This document shows, in pieces, positions 25,345-34,800 of a stretch of DNA of 35,498 bases; position 1 is the first letter of the stretch, and every line of letters starts with the position of its first letter. The notes beneath the pieces were generated by a model that worked only from the letters and a program-made list of their open reading frames with translations, was not told where the DNA came from and did not search any database. Position numbers and translations under genes: made by a program. Source of the DNA: Sphingobacteriales bacterium (GTDB taxonomy: Bacteria > Bacteroidota > Bacteroidia > Chitinophagales > Chitinophagaceae); the NCBI GenBank assembly GCA_900299255.1, contig OMJB01000012.1, forward strand, positions 1 to 35,498, written 5' to 3'.

Positions 25345-26291
25345 TAACTTTTCTTCTTGCTGCCAAATACGGTGACGTTAATATATCGGGTGGGGTGCGC
25401 CTTGATATCTGTCATCAGGCTGTCCAGGCTGTGCAGCGATGCGTTCAGGTTGCGGTACAGCTCCTTATCGTTCACCAGCAGCCCCAGCGATCCTTCGCCT
25501 TTGTTGATCTTCGCCATTACTTCCTTCACCTGCACAATGGTAGACTGCAGCTCTGTAACTGTTTTTTCCACCGGCGAGTTGCCCAGCTGGCGCATCAGCT
25601 TATTGGCATTGGCCAGCAGCAGTTTTATGGTGTCATTCTGGCTCGCCAGGCTGGCAGTAAAGCTGCGGGCATTATTCAGTATAGCAGTAATTTCAGTGCT
25701 TTCTTTGCTCAGTGTGGCTGTCAGCAGTTCTATATTCTTTGCCGAATTGTTCAGTGCGTGCAGTGCCTCCGCCAGTTCCTTTTGATTCTGGGCGCCTACC
25801 ACGGCATTTACGCTGCTCAGTGTGGTATCAAACCTGCCTATAGTACCCCGCAGTTCCTTCAGGCGAGGCGTTAGTTCATTGGTTACATTGTTTACCACAC
25901 CACCGGCATTATTGGCAGGTATGGTGGCACCCGCCGGCAGCAGGCCCGGGCCCGGCCCAAGTATCAGGCTGATCACTTTGGCGCCCAGCAGGTCAGGCGA
26001 TTCCAGGCTGGCTACAGTACCCTCTGTCAGTTCCACATCTTTGTTTATCTGTAACGTCACCTGCACACCCTTGCCGGGTACAAGTTTCATATCTGCCACA
26101 TGCCCCACGGTCATGCCCATCACCATCACATTAGCCGACTTCATCAGCCCGTCTACGTTACTGTAAAAGCTGTAGTATTCCTTCTCCTTTGAGATGAAAC
26201 TCGCTTTTTTAAGGAAATTAAACCCGAGAAAGAAAATCAGGATAGAAAATGTAACTAATACTCCTATCCTTACTTCTTTTGATATTTTCAT
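25344..26291 (-). CDS. mlaD: MlaD/MCE-family lipid-transport protein
   Basis: The 315-residue protein begins with a short cytosolic Lys/Arg segment and a membrane anchor (IGVLVTFSILIFFLGFNFL, about 9-27). An MCE domain follows (about 38-112) with YSFYSNVDGLMKSANVMVMGMTVGHVADMKL and GTVASLESPDLLGAKVISL. A long helical tail (about 130-300) is rich in Asn, Leu and Ser. MCE proteins form hexameric rings that move phospholipids between inner and outer membranes in the Mla, Pqi or Yeb systems. The partner MlaE and MlaF genes are not here. I chose ATG 26291 because the promoter -7 element lies between it and an upstream in-frame ATG at 26321. It is followed by the OstA-like gene with a one-base overlap. 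Confidence 0.9.
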   Translation of the reverse strand: MKISKEVRIGVLVTFSILIFFLGFNFLKKASFISKEKEYYSFYSNVDGLMKSANVMVMGMTVGHVADMKLVPGKGVQVTLQINKDVELTEGTVASLESPDLLGAKVISLILGPGPGLLPAGATIPANNAGGVVNNVTNELTPRLKELRGTIGRFDTTLSSVNAVVGAQNQKELAEALHALNNSAKNIELLTATLSKESTEITAILNNARSFTASLASQNDTIKLLLANANKLMRQLGNSPVEKTVTELQSTIVQVKEVMAKINKGEGSLGLLVNDKELYRNLNASLHSLDSLMTDIKAHPTRYINVTVFGSKKKS

Positions 26292-26309
26292 ATGCTGCTG
26301 GCGTATCTG

Positions 26310-26343
26310 CAAAAGTAGCAAAAAGAACAGACCATATAGCCAA
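26310..26343 (-). promoter_or_regulatory. promoter of the MCE-OstA operon
   Basis: On the minus strand, TTG (26343-26341), a 23-base spacer and TACTTTTG (26317-26310) fit the Bacteroidota consensus at the upper spacer limit. The predicted start site near 26304 lies just upstream of ATG 26291. Confidence 0.55.
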
Positions 26344-26653
26344 AATACTCATAATTTATCTGCCTGGCAGCCATAACTATTTGATTTATTACATAACTTC
26401 TGAAACTTAGATTCACAATTAGCCCATAGAAGGAAGTGTCATGGCAGCTTGTCGAAACATGACTAGTTGAGCGCATAGGCGCAGTTCAATAGTAATAAAT
26501 GCATGCATATACCGGAAAAAATAATGAAACCGGAAGTACCAACACAATACATTGAATATCAAATAGCTAAACCGTTTCCGGTTATTCCGGTGCCGGAAGC
26601 AACAGGAAGGTTTCCCGCAGTTTTATGAAATTGTACGGTAAGCTACCGCCGCT
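26344..26653. other. intergenic region with a cluster of CCGGAA/TTCCGG hexamers
   Basis: About 310 bases contain no convincing gene. Five copies of CCGGAA or TTCCGG occur between 26512 and 26598 (CCGGAA at 26512, 26530 and 26593; TTCCGG at 26576 and 26585), giving several possible inverted pairings. Confidence 0.6.
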
Positions 26654-27433
26654 TTAAACGAATGCCTCCTGGTAGTGTAAAGTAAGTATCATCCGTACTA
26701 TTGCTACCACAAAATCTGCATGCTGATCAAATACGGCTGCATCTATCAGCAGTTCGTCCTGGCCATTGATTTTAAAGCGTACCTCGGTTACATGGGTGGT
26801 TCTGAGCTTTGTAAGCAGCTCCAGCGCGCGCTCATCAAGTATTTTGCTTTCCTGTATTATTTCTAGCTTCTGCCCTATCAGGTACTTGATAATAATATCT
26901 GTAAGGGATACAGATACAAAATTATTAAACTGAAACTTGCTGATGTCCAGGTTGAATTTATCATCCTTTACTTCCTGTTCGTTGTATATATAAAAGTCGC
27001 CGTTTTTATTGCACAACAGGGCTATATGGTTCTTGTTGTGCATGATCTCGGCCAGCAGCAATATGAGCCTGTTCAGGCTACTGTTGTTCAGGAATATCCA
27101 AGCTTCTTTTCGCTTAACCTCCAGCAGGCAGTCATCATCAATGATCTCGTTCAGAAAGTCCTTCAGCTTTTTAATCTTGGTGATGGGAAACCCCAGCTGC
27201 CGCAGTTCAAATACTATGTTAAGCCATATAAAATCAACAAATGAAAACTTATGCCAGTTCCTGTTACTGCTACGCTCCTGCAGCATCAGCCCATTCGCCT
27301 CCCAGTTATTGATTGTCCGGTACGATATACCCATGTCATTTACTGTAAGCATGGGTTTGAATATCTTATCGCATACGCCAAAAGCATTAAAGATATTTTC
27401 AACACTATCCTTTTGAAATACGTCGCCGAACAT
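26654..27433 (-). CDS. MerR-like regulator with an unrecognised C-terminal domain
   Basis: The 259-residue protein has an N-terminal MerR-type winged-helix region (about 28-97). MLTVNDMGISYRTINNWEANGLM resembles the first helix-turn-helix, NWHKFSFVDFIWLNIVFELRQLGFPITKIKKLKDFL the wing and the following helices. The C-terminal 160 residues (about 100-259) match no domain I know. They contain a helical segment, a beta hairpin around NKNGDFYIYNEQEV and the ending TEVRFKINGQDELLIDAAVFDQHADFVVAIVRMILT. No Cys-rich metal-binding tail of classical MerR regulators is present, so any ligand or partner is unknown. It stands alone on its strand, with the CCGGAA cluster behind it. The MerR call is moderately sure; the function is not known. 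Confidence 0.65.
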   Translation of the reverse strand: MFGDVFQKDSVENIFNAFGVCDKIFKPMLTVNDMGISYRTINNWEANGLMLQERSSNRNWHKFSFVDFIWLNIVFELRQLGFPITKIKKLKDFLNEIIDDDCLLEVKRKEAWIFLNNSSLNRLILLLAEIMHNKNHIALLCNKNGDFYIYNEQEVKDDKFNLDISKFQFNNFVSVSLTDIIIKYLIGQKLEIIQESKILDERALELLTKLRTTHVTEVRFKINGQDELLIDAAVFDQHADFVVAIVRMILTLHYQEAFV

Positions 27434-27486
27434 TTAAGTACGTTTTATTCCGGCAGTTACGATTGCACCGCAGGCATTAACTCATT

Positions 27487-27494
27487 CAAATATA
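27487..27494 (-). promoter_or_regulatory. possible -7 element TATATTTG for the MerR-like gene
   Basis: On the minus strand TATATTTG fits TAnnTTTG, 53 bases before the ATG at 27433. No TTG lies at the expected -33 distance. Confidence 0.3.
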
Positions 27495-27623
27495 ATACAC
27501 AGTATCGTAGTTAAGAAATTACATCTCACAAAAACTTAAATTAAATAATTATCAATAAATGATACCCGCAAATGATGTAATTACAAACAAGTATACGCGG
27601 ATAAGAAATGAATGGCACAATTG

Positions 27624-30600
27624 TTAAAAATCAGTACCCAATGCAAAATACACGATTGGCTTTTTGCTGCCTTCAATATTCCAGGCAGCATCCAGCCTTA
27701 CAAAATAGCCCAGCAGCGACGTCCGCACCCCGGCCCCGTAACCCACCGCCAGGCCACCGCTGTTGGGCACTGTTAACTTCAGATACACGTTATTGTTGTT
27801 GCCCGGGTACGGGCTTCTCAAAGACGGCAGATAATAGGTGTTGTCCATATTGTTTGCATCAGGCAAAAAGCCTGACCATGCGCCACCGGCATCAACAAAG
27901 GCCACCGCCTGCAGGTTGGTAAGAATAGCCCTTTGTACAGGCCGCCTGATAAAAGTAGAGAACACAGGCACCCGTACTTCGGTATTCAGTACTGCAAAGT
28001 TATTGCCCGTTCTGCCATACTGCAGATAGCCCCTCATGGGCACACTCATAGCCTGGTAGCCGTAATTGTCAGCAGGCCCCTGAGATGCGTTGGAAGATTG
28101 CTGAGGCTTTATCCAGTTGTCTACGCCACCCAGCAGGTACTCCACTTCCGCAGTACCATCAGAGTGGGCATAGGCAAGCCTGTTGGCCAGGATCATATTT
28201 CTGTATAGTACCTTGTAGTTGCGCACGTCCAGGCCAAAGTTGTAGCAACCCTTGTTGCCGTTATTGAGGCCATATATATACTCGGCATAAAACTTGTACC
28301 TGGTACCGTTCATGATGTTTAGTACCGGGCTGATAGTATTGTCAAACACATACTCCAGCCTGCTCATGGAGGTGTAGCCCACCGTGTTGGGTACCTCGTA
28401 GGTCAGGCTCAAAGTATCTGTGGCTCTTTCAGTCAGTTTATCCTGCCGCACAGATGTATGGAAACGCACACTGCGTATCCTGTCTAGCGGATAACTTAAA
28501 TCTGCCTGTAACATAGTGAGCGTGCTCTTAAATTGCTGATCCTGTACAAAAAGCAGGTTGCCATTCTGATCCATGTACCCTACCGGCAGGGTTTGTTTGT
28601 CCTGGCTGCGCAAGAGCATCAAGCCCCAGTCCATCCGCTTCTTAAAGTTCTGGTACTGCAGATAATACGTTGATGCGCTCATGTCTACAGGAAGTTGAAA
28701 ACCTGCTGAAATTCGGTAATTCTCCAGCACATCATTCAGCCCAATGTTGATCAGCCCGCCCAGCGAGGGGTTGAGGAACTGGCCGCCATTTGTTGCTATA
28801 GACTGGTACTGCGAAAACAGGGTACTGTTGTCTAACCTAATCGTAAAAAAATCGGGTTTGAAACTGAGCCTGTAGTTGGCAGGTTTCATTTTCAGGTACG
28901 CACTGTCTGTCATCACCGACAATACTGAGCTGTCGTTCTGTGTGTTTTCTTTGTTAGCATTGAAGATATTATTCTCTCTGCTTTTCGTTTTGTGTTTGGG
29001 CTGTTCATCTGTATTTGCAAACTCCGACTGAAATGCATTGCCAGTCTTTATATCGGGCTGCTTTTTTTCATCTGGCTCAGTGGATGCTATCTCTGCCTGG
29101 CCCTGAGTTTTTGCCTGTCCGGCACTTTTACGTTCGGGTTTCTCCACCGACAGTATAGTTGGCGTCAGCACTTTGGCGGGCGATGCAGGCCCCGGCATTA
29201 CCAGCTCATGAAAATACACCATGTACTTATCCTTTACCTGCACCATATCTGCCACATCGCCACTGGCCAGATTGTATTGCTGGCTGATAATGCCAGATGT
29301 ATAATTAGTAACCGGCACCGAATATGCCGAATCCCTGTTATTGCGGCCTCTGGCAAAAAGCACCACATAACGGTTATTCACTCCGTTTCCGTCATAGAGG
29401 TAAGCAAAGTTGTCAAATCCGTACTGAATGGGCTGTGTTACATTGCCTGTAGTATAACTGGTGCACTGCATCAGTTCTGTACTCATTGTCTTTGTGTTGT
29501 AAAAGAAAACATTCATTGGCCCGGTTGGCATTTCATTTACGCCCAGCGGCACGTTCATATTTGGTTTCGGCCTGTTAGATAAAAACAATATGCCAGTCCT
29601 GGAACCGCCGCTTACAAATACGGGTGCCATATCATCCCATACGTCATCGGTAATATTAGTTAGCTTAGAACCCTTGATAGTAAACATGTGCAGGTCAGTC
29701 TGGCTTTTCTTGATGGCAGAAAATACCAGCTTGTCATCGTCCTGCATAAAGCACATGCTCAGCACACGGTCAAAGCGGTTTTTGGGTATATCGTAGTTCT
29801 CAATCTGCCCTTTAAGGCTATTGTAAATACGTAGCCGGGTATCAAAGCCTTTTTTGTATAGAATGGCCAGCTTGTAGCCGGTGGTAGACCATGCCAGCAT
29901 AGGGTAATCGGGATCTGTTTGTTCGGTCAGGTCCCTCTGCCCTCCTTCCAGCAGCACAGAAGATACCTGTTCACCAGCCGTCTTCTGTGTATACACTGTA
30001 TACCGCCCTTCTTTCCATACCACGTATGCAATGTCACTGCCCCTGGGCGATACACGTACACTTCGAACAATGCTATTGTCTTTAGGTACCTTAAGCACTA
30101 TCAGGCCATTCGCACTGTCAGGCTGTTCCTGTTTCAGTGCATCTGTAGCATACACGCCCTTGTAAAATTTCATGCACGAATCGTATGCCTTTGTGATTTT
30201 TAAACCCAGATACGCAGGGTCTTTGAAGGCCTTATTCAGTTTGGTTTTCTGCTGCATAGTGGCCAGCAACGCTTTTACTGTACTCATGCCATATTGCTCA
30301 GATACAAACCGCCAGAAAGCTTTGCCAGCCAGTTCAGGGTAGGTTTCAGACAGCCTGTAGAAGGTAGCTTTTGGCTCGGCAGCAATAATGCTTTTCCACG
30401 CTGTGTTAGTTTTCGCATTCCATCCATCCACCAGGTAGGCAATGTAACCGGATGTCACCCATTCAGGCAGATGAAGTGCCAATGCATTTTTGACCATCTT
30501 TCTGAAACTCTCACCAAAGATCATGCGCTCCATTACCACATTGGCCATGCCCGTCCTTATCTGATGCTGCAGGTCTTCGTGAGCACCTGTAAAGTACACC

Positions 30601-31004
30601 ACCAGTTTGTCACCTACCAGATTCACAGTCCCGGCTCGTACATTGCCAGTTATCGGTGACTCATCTTTAAGGCCCACATTGGTCTGCCTGTACTCTTCGT
30701 ATGAGTTGTACAGTATAATGTTGAAACGGGGAGGGAAACTGCCGCCAAGTTTTTTTTCAACTATAGTGATGGAGTTTTCAGCTTCCTCTGCTACATACCT
30801 GCCCAGCTGCCGGCCTGATTTATCGTAATGGTAAACCCTGAAATGTTTGGTATCAAAATACTTCCAGTCGAATTTGCGGTACTGTTCACGGTTTTGCCCA
30901 AACAACTCAATATAGGACTGGGCAAAAGTAACTGCGCCTGCCTGGGTGAGCAGGTAACCCAAAAGCAGGATTGAAAAAATCCTATGCCGCAAAATTCTGA
31001 GCAT
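27624..31004 (-). CDS. TolB-like protein: inactive peptidase-like domain, beta-propeller and Omp85-type barrel
   Basis: The 1126-residue protein has a signal peptide (residues 1-29, ending VTFAQ). A peptidase-MA-like region (about 45-280) has RFNIILYNSYEEYRQTN and LHLPEWVTSGYIAYLVDGW but no HExxH zinc motif. The equivalent stretch (HQIRTGMANVVMERM) lacks the catalytic Glu and second His, so this domain is probably inactive. Residues about 300-640 form a PD40/TolB-type propeller (VRVSPRGSDIAYVVWKEGRYTVY, MLAWSTTGYKLAILYKKG, KLVFSAIKKSQTDLHMF, TGILFLSNRP). A charged linker follows (about 640-710), then a beta-barrel of about 400 residues (SMSRLEYVFDNTISPVLNIMNGTRYKFYAEYIYG) ending in a terminal Phe. 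Such proteins are annotated in Bacteroidota as biopolymer transporter Tol and probably sit in the outer membrane with the propeller in the periplasm. Their task is unknown. Confidence 0.8.
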   Translation of the reverse strand: MLRILRHRIFSILLLGYLLTQAGAVTFAQSYIELFGQNREQYRKFDWKYFDTKHFRVYHYDKSGRQLGRYVAEEAENSITIVEKKLGGSFPPRFNIILYNSYEEYRQTNVGLKDESPITGNVRAGTVNLVGDKLVVYFTGAHEDLQHQIRTGMANVVMERMIFGESFRKMVKNALALHLPEWVTSGYIAYLVDGWNAKTNTAWKSIIAAEPKATFYRLSETYPELAGKAFWRFVSEQYGMSTVKALLATMQQKTKLNKAFKDPAYLGLKITKAYDSCMKFYKGVYATDALKQEQPDSANGLIVLKVPKDNSIVRSVRVSPRGSDIAYVVWKEGRYTVYTQKTAGEQVSSVLLEGGQRDLTEQTDPDYPMLAWSTTGYKLAILYKKGFDTRLRIYNSLKGQIENYDIPKNRFDRVLSMCFMQDDDKLVFSAIKKSQTDLHMFTIKGSKLTNITDDVWDDMAPVFVSGGSRTGILFLSNRPKPNMNVPLGVNEMPTGPMNVFFYNTKTMSTELMQCTSYTTGNVTQPIQYGFDNFAYLYDGNGVNNRYVVLFARGRNNRDSAYSVPVTNYTSGIISQQYNLASGDVADMVQVKDKYMVYFHELVMPGPASPAKVLTPTILSVEKPERKSAGQAKTQGQAEIASTEPDEKKQPDIKTGNAFQSEFANTDEQPKHKTKSRENNIFNANKENTQNDSSVLSVMTDSAYLKMKPANYRLSFKPDFFTIRLDNSTLFSQYQSIATNGGQFLNPSLGGLINIGLNDVLENYRISAGFQLPVDMSASTYYLQYQNFKKRMDWGLMLLRSQDKQTLPVGYMDQNGNLLFVQDQQFKSTLTMLQADLSYPLDRIRSVRFHTSVRQDKLTERATDTLSLTYEVPNTVGYTSMSRLEYVFDNTISPVLNIMNGTRYKFYAEYIYGLNNGNKGCYNFGLDVRNYKVLYRNMILANRLAYAHSDGTAEVEYLLGGVDNWIKPQQSSNASQGPADNYGYQAMSVPMRGYLQYGRTGNNFAVLNTEVRVPVFSTFIRRPVQRAILTNLQAVAFVDAGGAWSGFLPDANNMDNTYYLPSLRSPYPGNNNNVYLKLTVPNSGGLAVGYGAGVRTSLLGYFVRLDAAWNIEGSKKPIVYFALGTDF

Positions 31005-31060
31005 TAACCTAAAATGATATTTAAGAATGGATCTGTCGCAAGTTCTTCAGGCCATTCTGT

Positions 31061-31068
31061 TACATTTG
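31061..31068 (+). promoter_or_regulatory. possible -7 element TACATTTG for the metallo-hydrolase gene
   Basis: TACATTTG fits TAnnTTTG, 31 bases before the ATG at 31100. There is no clear -33 TTG. Confidence 0.35.
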
Positions 31069-31099
31069 CACTACAATTTACTAAAAATACAGCAATCGG

Positions 31100-31738
31100 A
31101 TGTTAAATATCAGTTTACTTACTTTCAACGCATTCAGCGAAAACACCTACCTCATTTCAAATGAAAAGAAACAGTGCTGGATAGTAGACCCGGGTATGTA
31201 TGAACAACGTGAAACCAGCCAGTTTATTACGCTTATAGAAAAACACGGGCTGTTACCACAATCCATTATCAACACCCACACTCATATTGATCATATTTTC
31301 GGGGTAGATGCCCTCAAAAACCAATATAAAATTCCCTTTGGAATACATGAGGCTGAATTACCTGTCCTGAGTTCTGCATCGGGTGCTGCCATGCTGTTTG
31401 GTTTTGATTTCCCTAAAGTTCCCCAACCGGATTTTTATATAAGTACAAAGGAAAAACTGCACCTTGGCGATGATGAACTGGAAGTTCGCTTTACACCCGG
31501 GCATTCACCGGGAAGTATATCTTTTTATTATCCGGCTGGCAAATGGGTAATTTCCGGAGACGCCCTTTTTAACGGAAGCATTGGCCGCACTGACCTGCCA
31601 GGCGGCAATTTTGACACCCTGATCAGCAGTATAAAAAGTGCCCTGCTTACACTTCCTGATGATACTGTTGTATTCTCCGGCCACGGACCTGAAACAACAA
31701 TCGGTGCAGAGAAAACACAGAATCCATTCCTGCAATAG
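31100..31738 (+). CDS. metallo-beta-lactamase-fold hydrolase (glyoxalase II-like)
   Basis: The 212-residue protein has the zinc-binding motif THTHIDH (His60, His62, Asp64, His65), a further His in FTPGHSPGSISFYY, and the bridging Asp in VISGDALFNGSIGRTDLPGG. The last His is in VVFSGHGPETTIGAEK, with the C-terminal NPFL. This SIGRTDLPGG/NPFL pattern is typical of the YcbL-type group of small glyoxalase II-like hydrolases, whose likely substrates are thioesters such as S-lactoylglutathione-type molecules. The true substrate is not known. It is divergent from the TolB-like gene (95 bases between) and converges with the large secreted protein gene. Confidence 0.93.
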   Translation: MLNISLLTFNAFSENTYLISNEKKQCWIVDPGMYEQRETSQFITLIEKHGLLPQSIINTHTHIDHIFGVDALKNQYKIPFGIHEAELPVLSSASGAAMLFGFDFPKVPQPDFYISTKEKLHLGDDELEVRFTPGHSPGSISFYYPAGKWVISGDALFNGSIGRTDLPGGNFDTLISSIKSALLTLPDDTVVFSGHGPETTIGAEKTQNPFLQ

Positions 31739-31792
31739 TGCTTGTATCCGGCGCGGATAGAGCCAGTTTTTTTATTGTAATGCCATTAAAAT

Positions 31793-31818
31793 AAAGATGC
31801 CCCTTGCGGGGCATCTTT
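31793..31818. terminator. bidirectional terminator between convergent genes
   Basis: An 11-base perfect stem AAAGATGCCCC / GGGGCATCTTT with a TTGC loop lies between the stops at 31738 (plus) and 31847 (minus). A/T-rich flanks on both sides make it usable in both directions; the T tract is better on the minus strand. Confidence 0.88.
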
Positions 31819-31846
31819 AATGAAAACAAGTATTTACAATTGAATA

Positions 31847-34800
31847 TTACTGCTCAATAACCAGGTGGAATACTTTGCTGCCCGATTCAGATTTGAGGTT
31901 CAGCATGTACATACCGTTGGCCAGGTTACTGCCCAGGCTGATATGCTCATTGATCTCACCATTATGTGACTGAATCACTGACTTAAAGATAACCTGGCCC
32001 AGCATGTTTGTCACTTCAGCAGTAACATCCTCACTAGCAAGGGAACCTAATGAACCTTTAACAGTAAATTCACCTTTACTTGGGTTTGGCATCAGTTTGA
32101 TATCAGAACCGTTGCCTGCAACCTGATGAACACCTGTACCGTAAATATGTACAACAGATGAACCTGCACCCAGTATTCCTGCACAGCCACCGCTGCTCAG
32201 TACCTGACAAGTAACTGTATCATTGTTATTCAGCGTGCTGGTTACAAATGTTGGCAATGTAGCACCAGGTACTGGCACACTGTTTACCAACCACTGGTAA
32301 GTAGGCAGAGGGCCTGCATTTGAAACAGAAGCAGTAAATGTAGCTGTCTGTCCTGCAGCGATATTAGTACCCGGATAAACGTTTACTACTACTGAAGGAG
32401 TAGTGAGTACATCTACCTCCATTGTGATGTGGCTGCTGCTCGCAGAATTTGCAAGGCGGCAATGATAATTACTGTTCAACACACAGTAAACAACATCTCC
32501 GTTTGAAGGTATGTAGCTATATGTTGAAGAAGTACCTGCAGTAGTGCCATTCTTCATCCATGTAAATCCTGGTGTTGAACCGCCTCCGATAACAGATGCA
32601 GAGAACACAACCGGTGTACCCTGGCAAACTACAGTACCTGGATTGGCTGATACACCAACAGTAGGCATCAGGTTCGGATCAACAGTCATAGTTACTGAGC
32701 TGCCAACCACAGCCGGTGTAGCACAAGCAGCACTGCTGGTCATGGTAACTCCTACGATATCTCCATTTGCAGGAGCGTATGTATAAGTACTGCCAACAGA
32801 TGCAATTGCACCGTTTACTGTCCACTGGTAAGCTGGAGCTGTGCCGCCGTTAGTAGTCAAGGCAGTGAAGGTAACATTTGTGCCTTCACATACTGTGTCG
32901 CCAACTCCTGCACCTGTGCTAACAGCAACGATAGGAGATACAACCGGATTAACTACAACAGTTACGCTGCCTGTCATACTAGCCTGGCATGTAGTTGTAG
33001 AATTGGTAGCCAGTACACTATAAGTGCCTGCTGCTGTCTGAGGGCCGAAATCAAGCGGGCCACCAGTACCGAGAACTGAACTTACAAGCGAGAAGCCGTT
33101 GTATAAAGTATAGTTGATGCCAAGTGCAGAGTTAGACAAGCCAACGTGAACACCTGCACCACCAGCGCAATAGTTACCACCTCCAATTACATTGTATGCT
33201 GTTGGCAGTGTATTGAGAATCACAATTGCGCTGCCTGACATATTGCTTGTACAACCTGTAGTGGTATTTGTACCAACTACGGTATAGGTGCCTGCAATTG
33301 TCTGGCTGCCAAAATCAATTGCAGAACCTGAACCTAAAACAGCCGATCCAACAGGAACTGTACCTCTGAATAACTGATAGTTAACACCGATAGCAGAACC
33401 TGAAATACCAACATGTACACCTGCACCGCCAGGGCAGAAGTTACCGCCACCGATAACATTATATGCAACCGGAGCAGGAGTAGTACCCACTGTCTGACTG
33501 CCTGTCATTGTCCTTGAACAACCTGCTGCTATGTCGGTCGCAACTACTGTATAAATACCAGGAATAACGATAGCACCAAAATCAATGCCAAGGCCAGTAC
33601 CTGCCATTGGGCTGCCTGCTAACGTAGCACCGCCTCTGTACAACTGATAATTCACACCTGTGGTTGAACCACTTAACCCGATATGAACGCCTGCACCACC
33701 AGCGCAGTAATTACCACCACCTGTTACAGTAAATGTTGAAGGAATTGGATTCACTGCTACTGTAGCAGTCCCACCCATGTTTTTAGTACATGTTGTAGCT
33801 GGGTCAGTTGCAACAACTGTGTAAGAACCAGCGCTGGTACGCAATCCGAAATCAATTGCACCACTTCCACCAATTACAGGCGCACCATCATTTACACCGG
33901 CTAATTTAAGCTGGTATGATATGCCTACACCTGAGCCACTGAGGCCGATATGCACACCTGAAGCACCGTTGCAGTATGCACCACCTCCAGTTACTGTATA
34001 TGTAGCAGGAAGAGGATTAACTACAACAGAAACTACGCCAGTCATGTTACTTGCACATCCAGTAGAGGCGTTAACTGCAACTACATGGTACGCACCAGCA
34101 ACGAGCTGATTACCAAAGTCAATCATAGAACCACTACCTGGCATTGCTGCTCCCATTGCTGTTGTACCCATCAGTAACTGATAATTGATACCAGCGTCAG
34201 AATTATTCAGCCAAATGTCTATACCCGATCCGCCAGCGCAGTAATTGCTACCACTGCTAGCCACTGTATATACATTAGGCAAAGGATTAACACCTATTGT
34301 TACACTGCCACCCATAATATTGGTACATGTAGTCGCAGTATTTGTTGCTTCTACAGTGTACGTTCCAGGAGTTGCCTGCAAGCCAAAATCAAGTGCCGAA
34401 CCTGTACCAGGCATTGGTAAGCCAACGGGGCTGCCTCCCATCTTCAACTGATAAGAAACACCAGTAGTTGAATTAGCCAAGGTTACATGCACTCCTGTAC
34501 CACCAGCACAATAATTACCACCTCCACCTACTGCAAATACAGTTGGCAGTGGATTAATGCCGACAGTAACCGTTGAACCCATTGCATTTGTACAACCTGT
34601 CGTTGTATTTGTTGCGATAACAGAATAGATACCTGAAACTGTCTGCATTCCGAAGTCGATACTTGAACCTGAACCGCTTAATGCTGTACCTACAGGGCCT
34701 GCACCATTGATCAACTGGTAAATGACACCAGCGTCAGAATTGCTCAAGTTCACATCAACACCTGTTCCACCAGAACAGTAGTTACCACCGCCCATTACTG

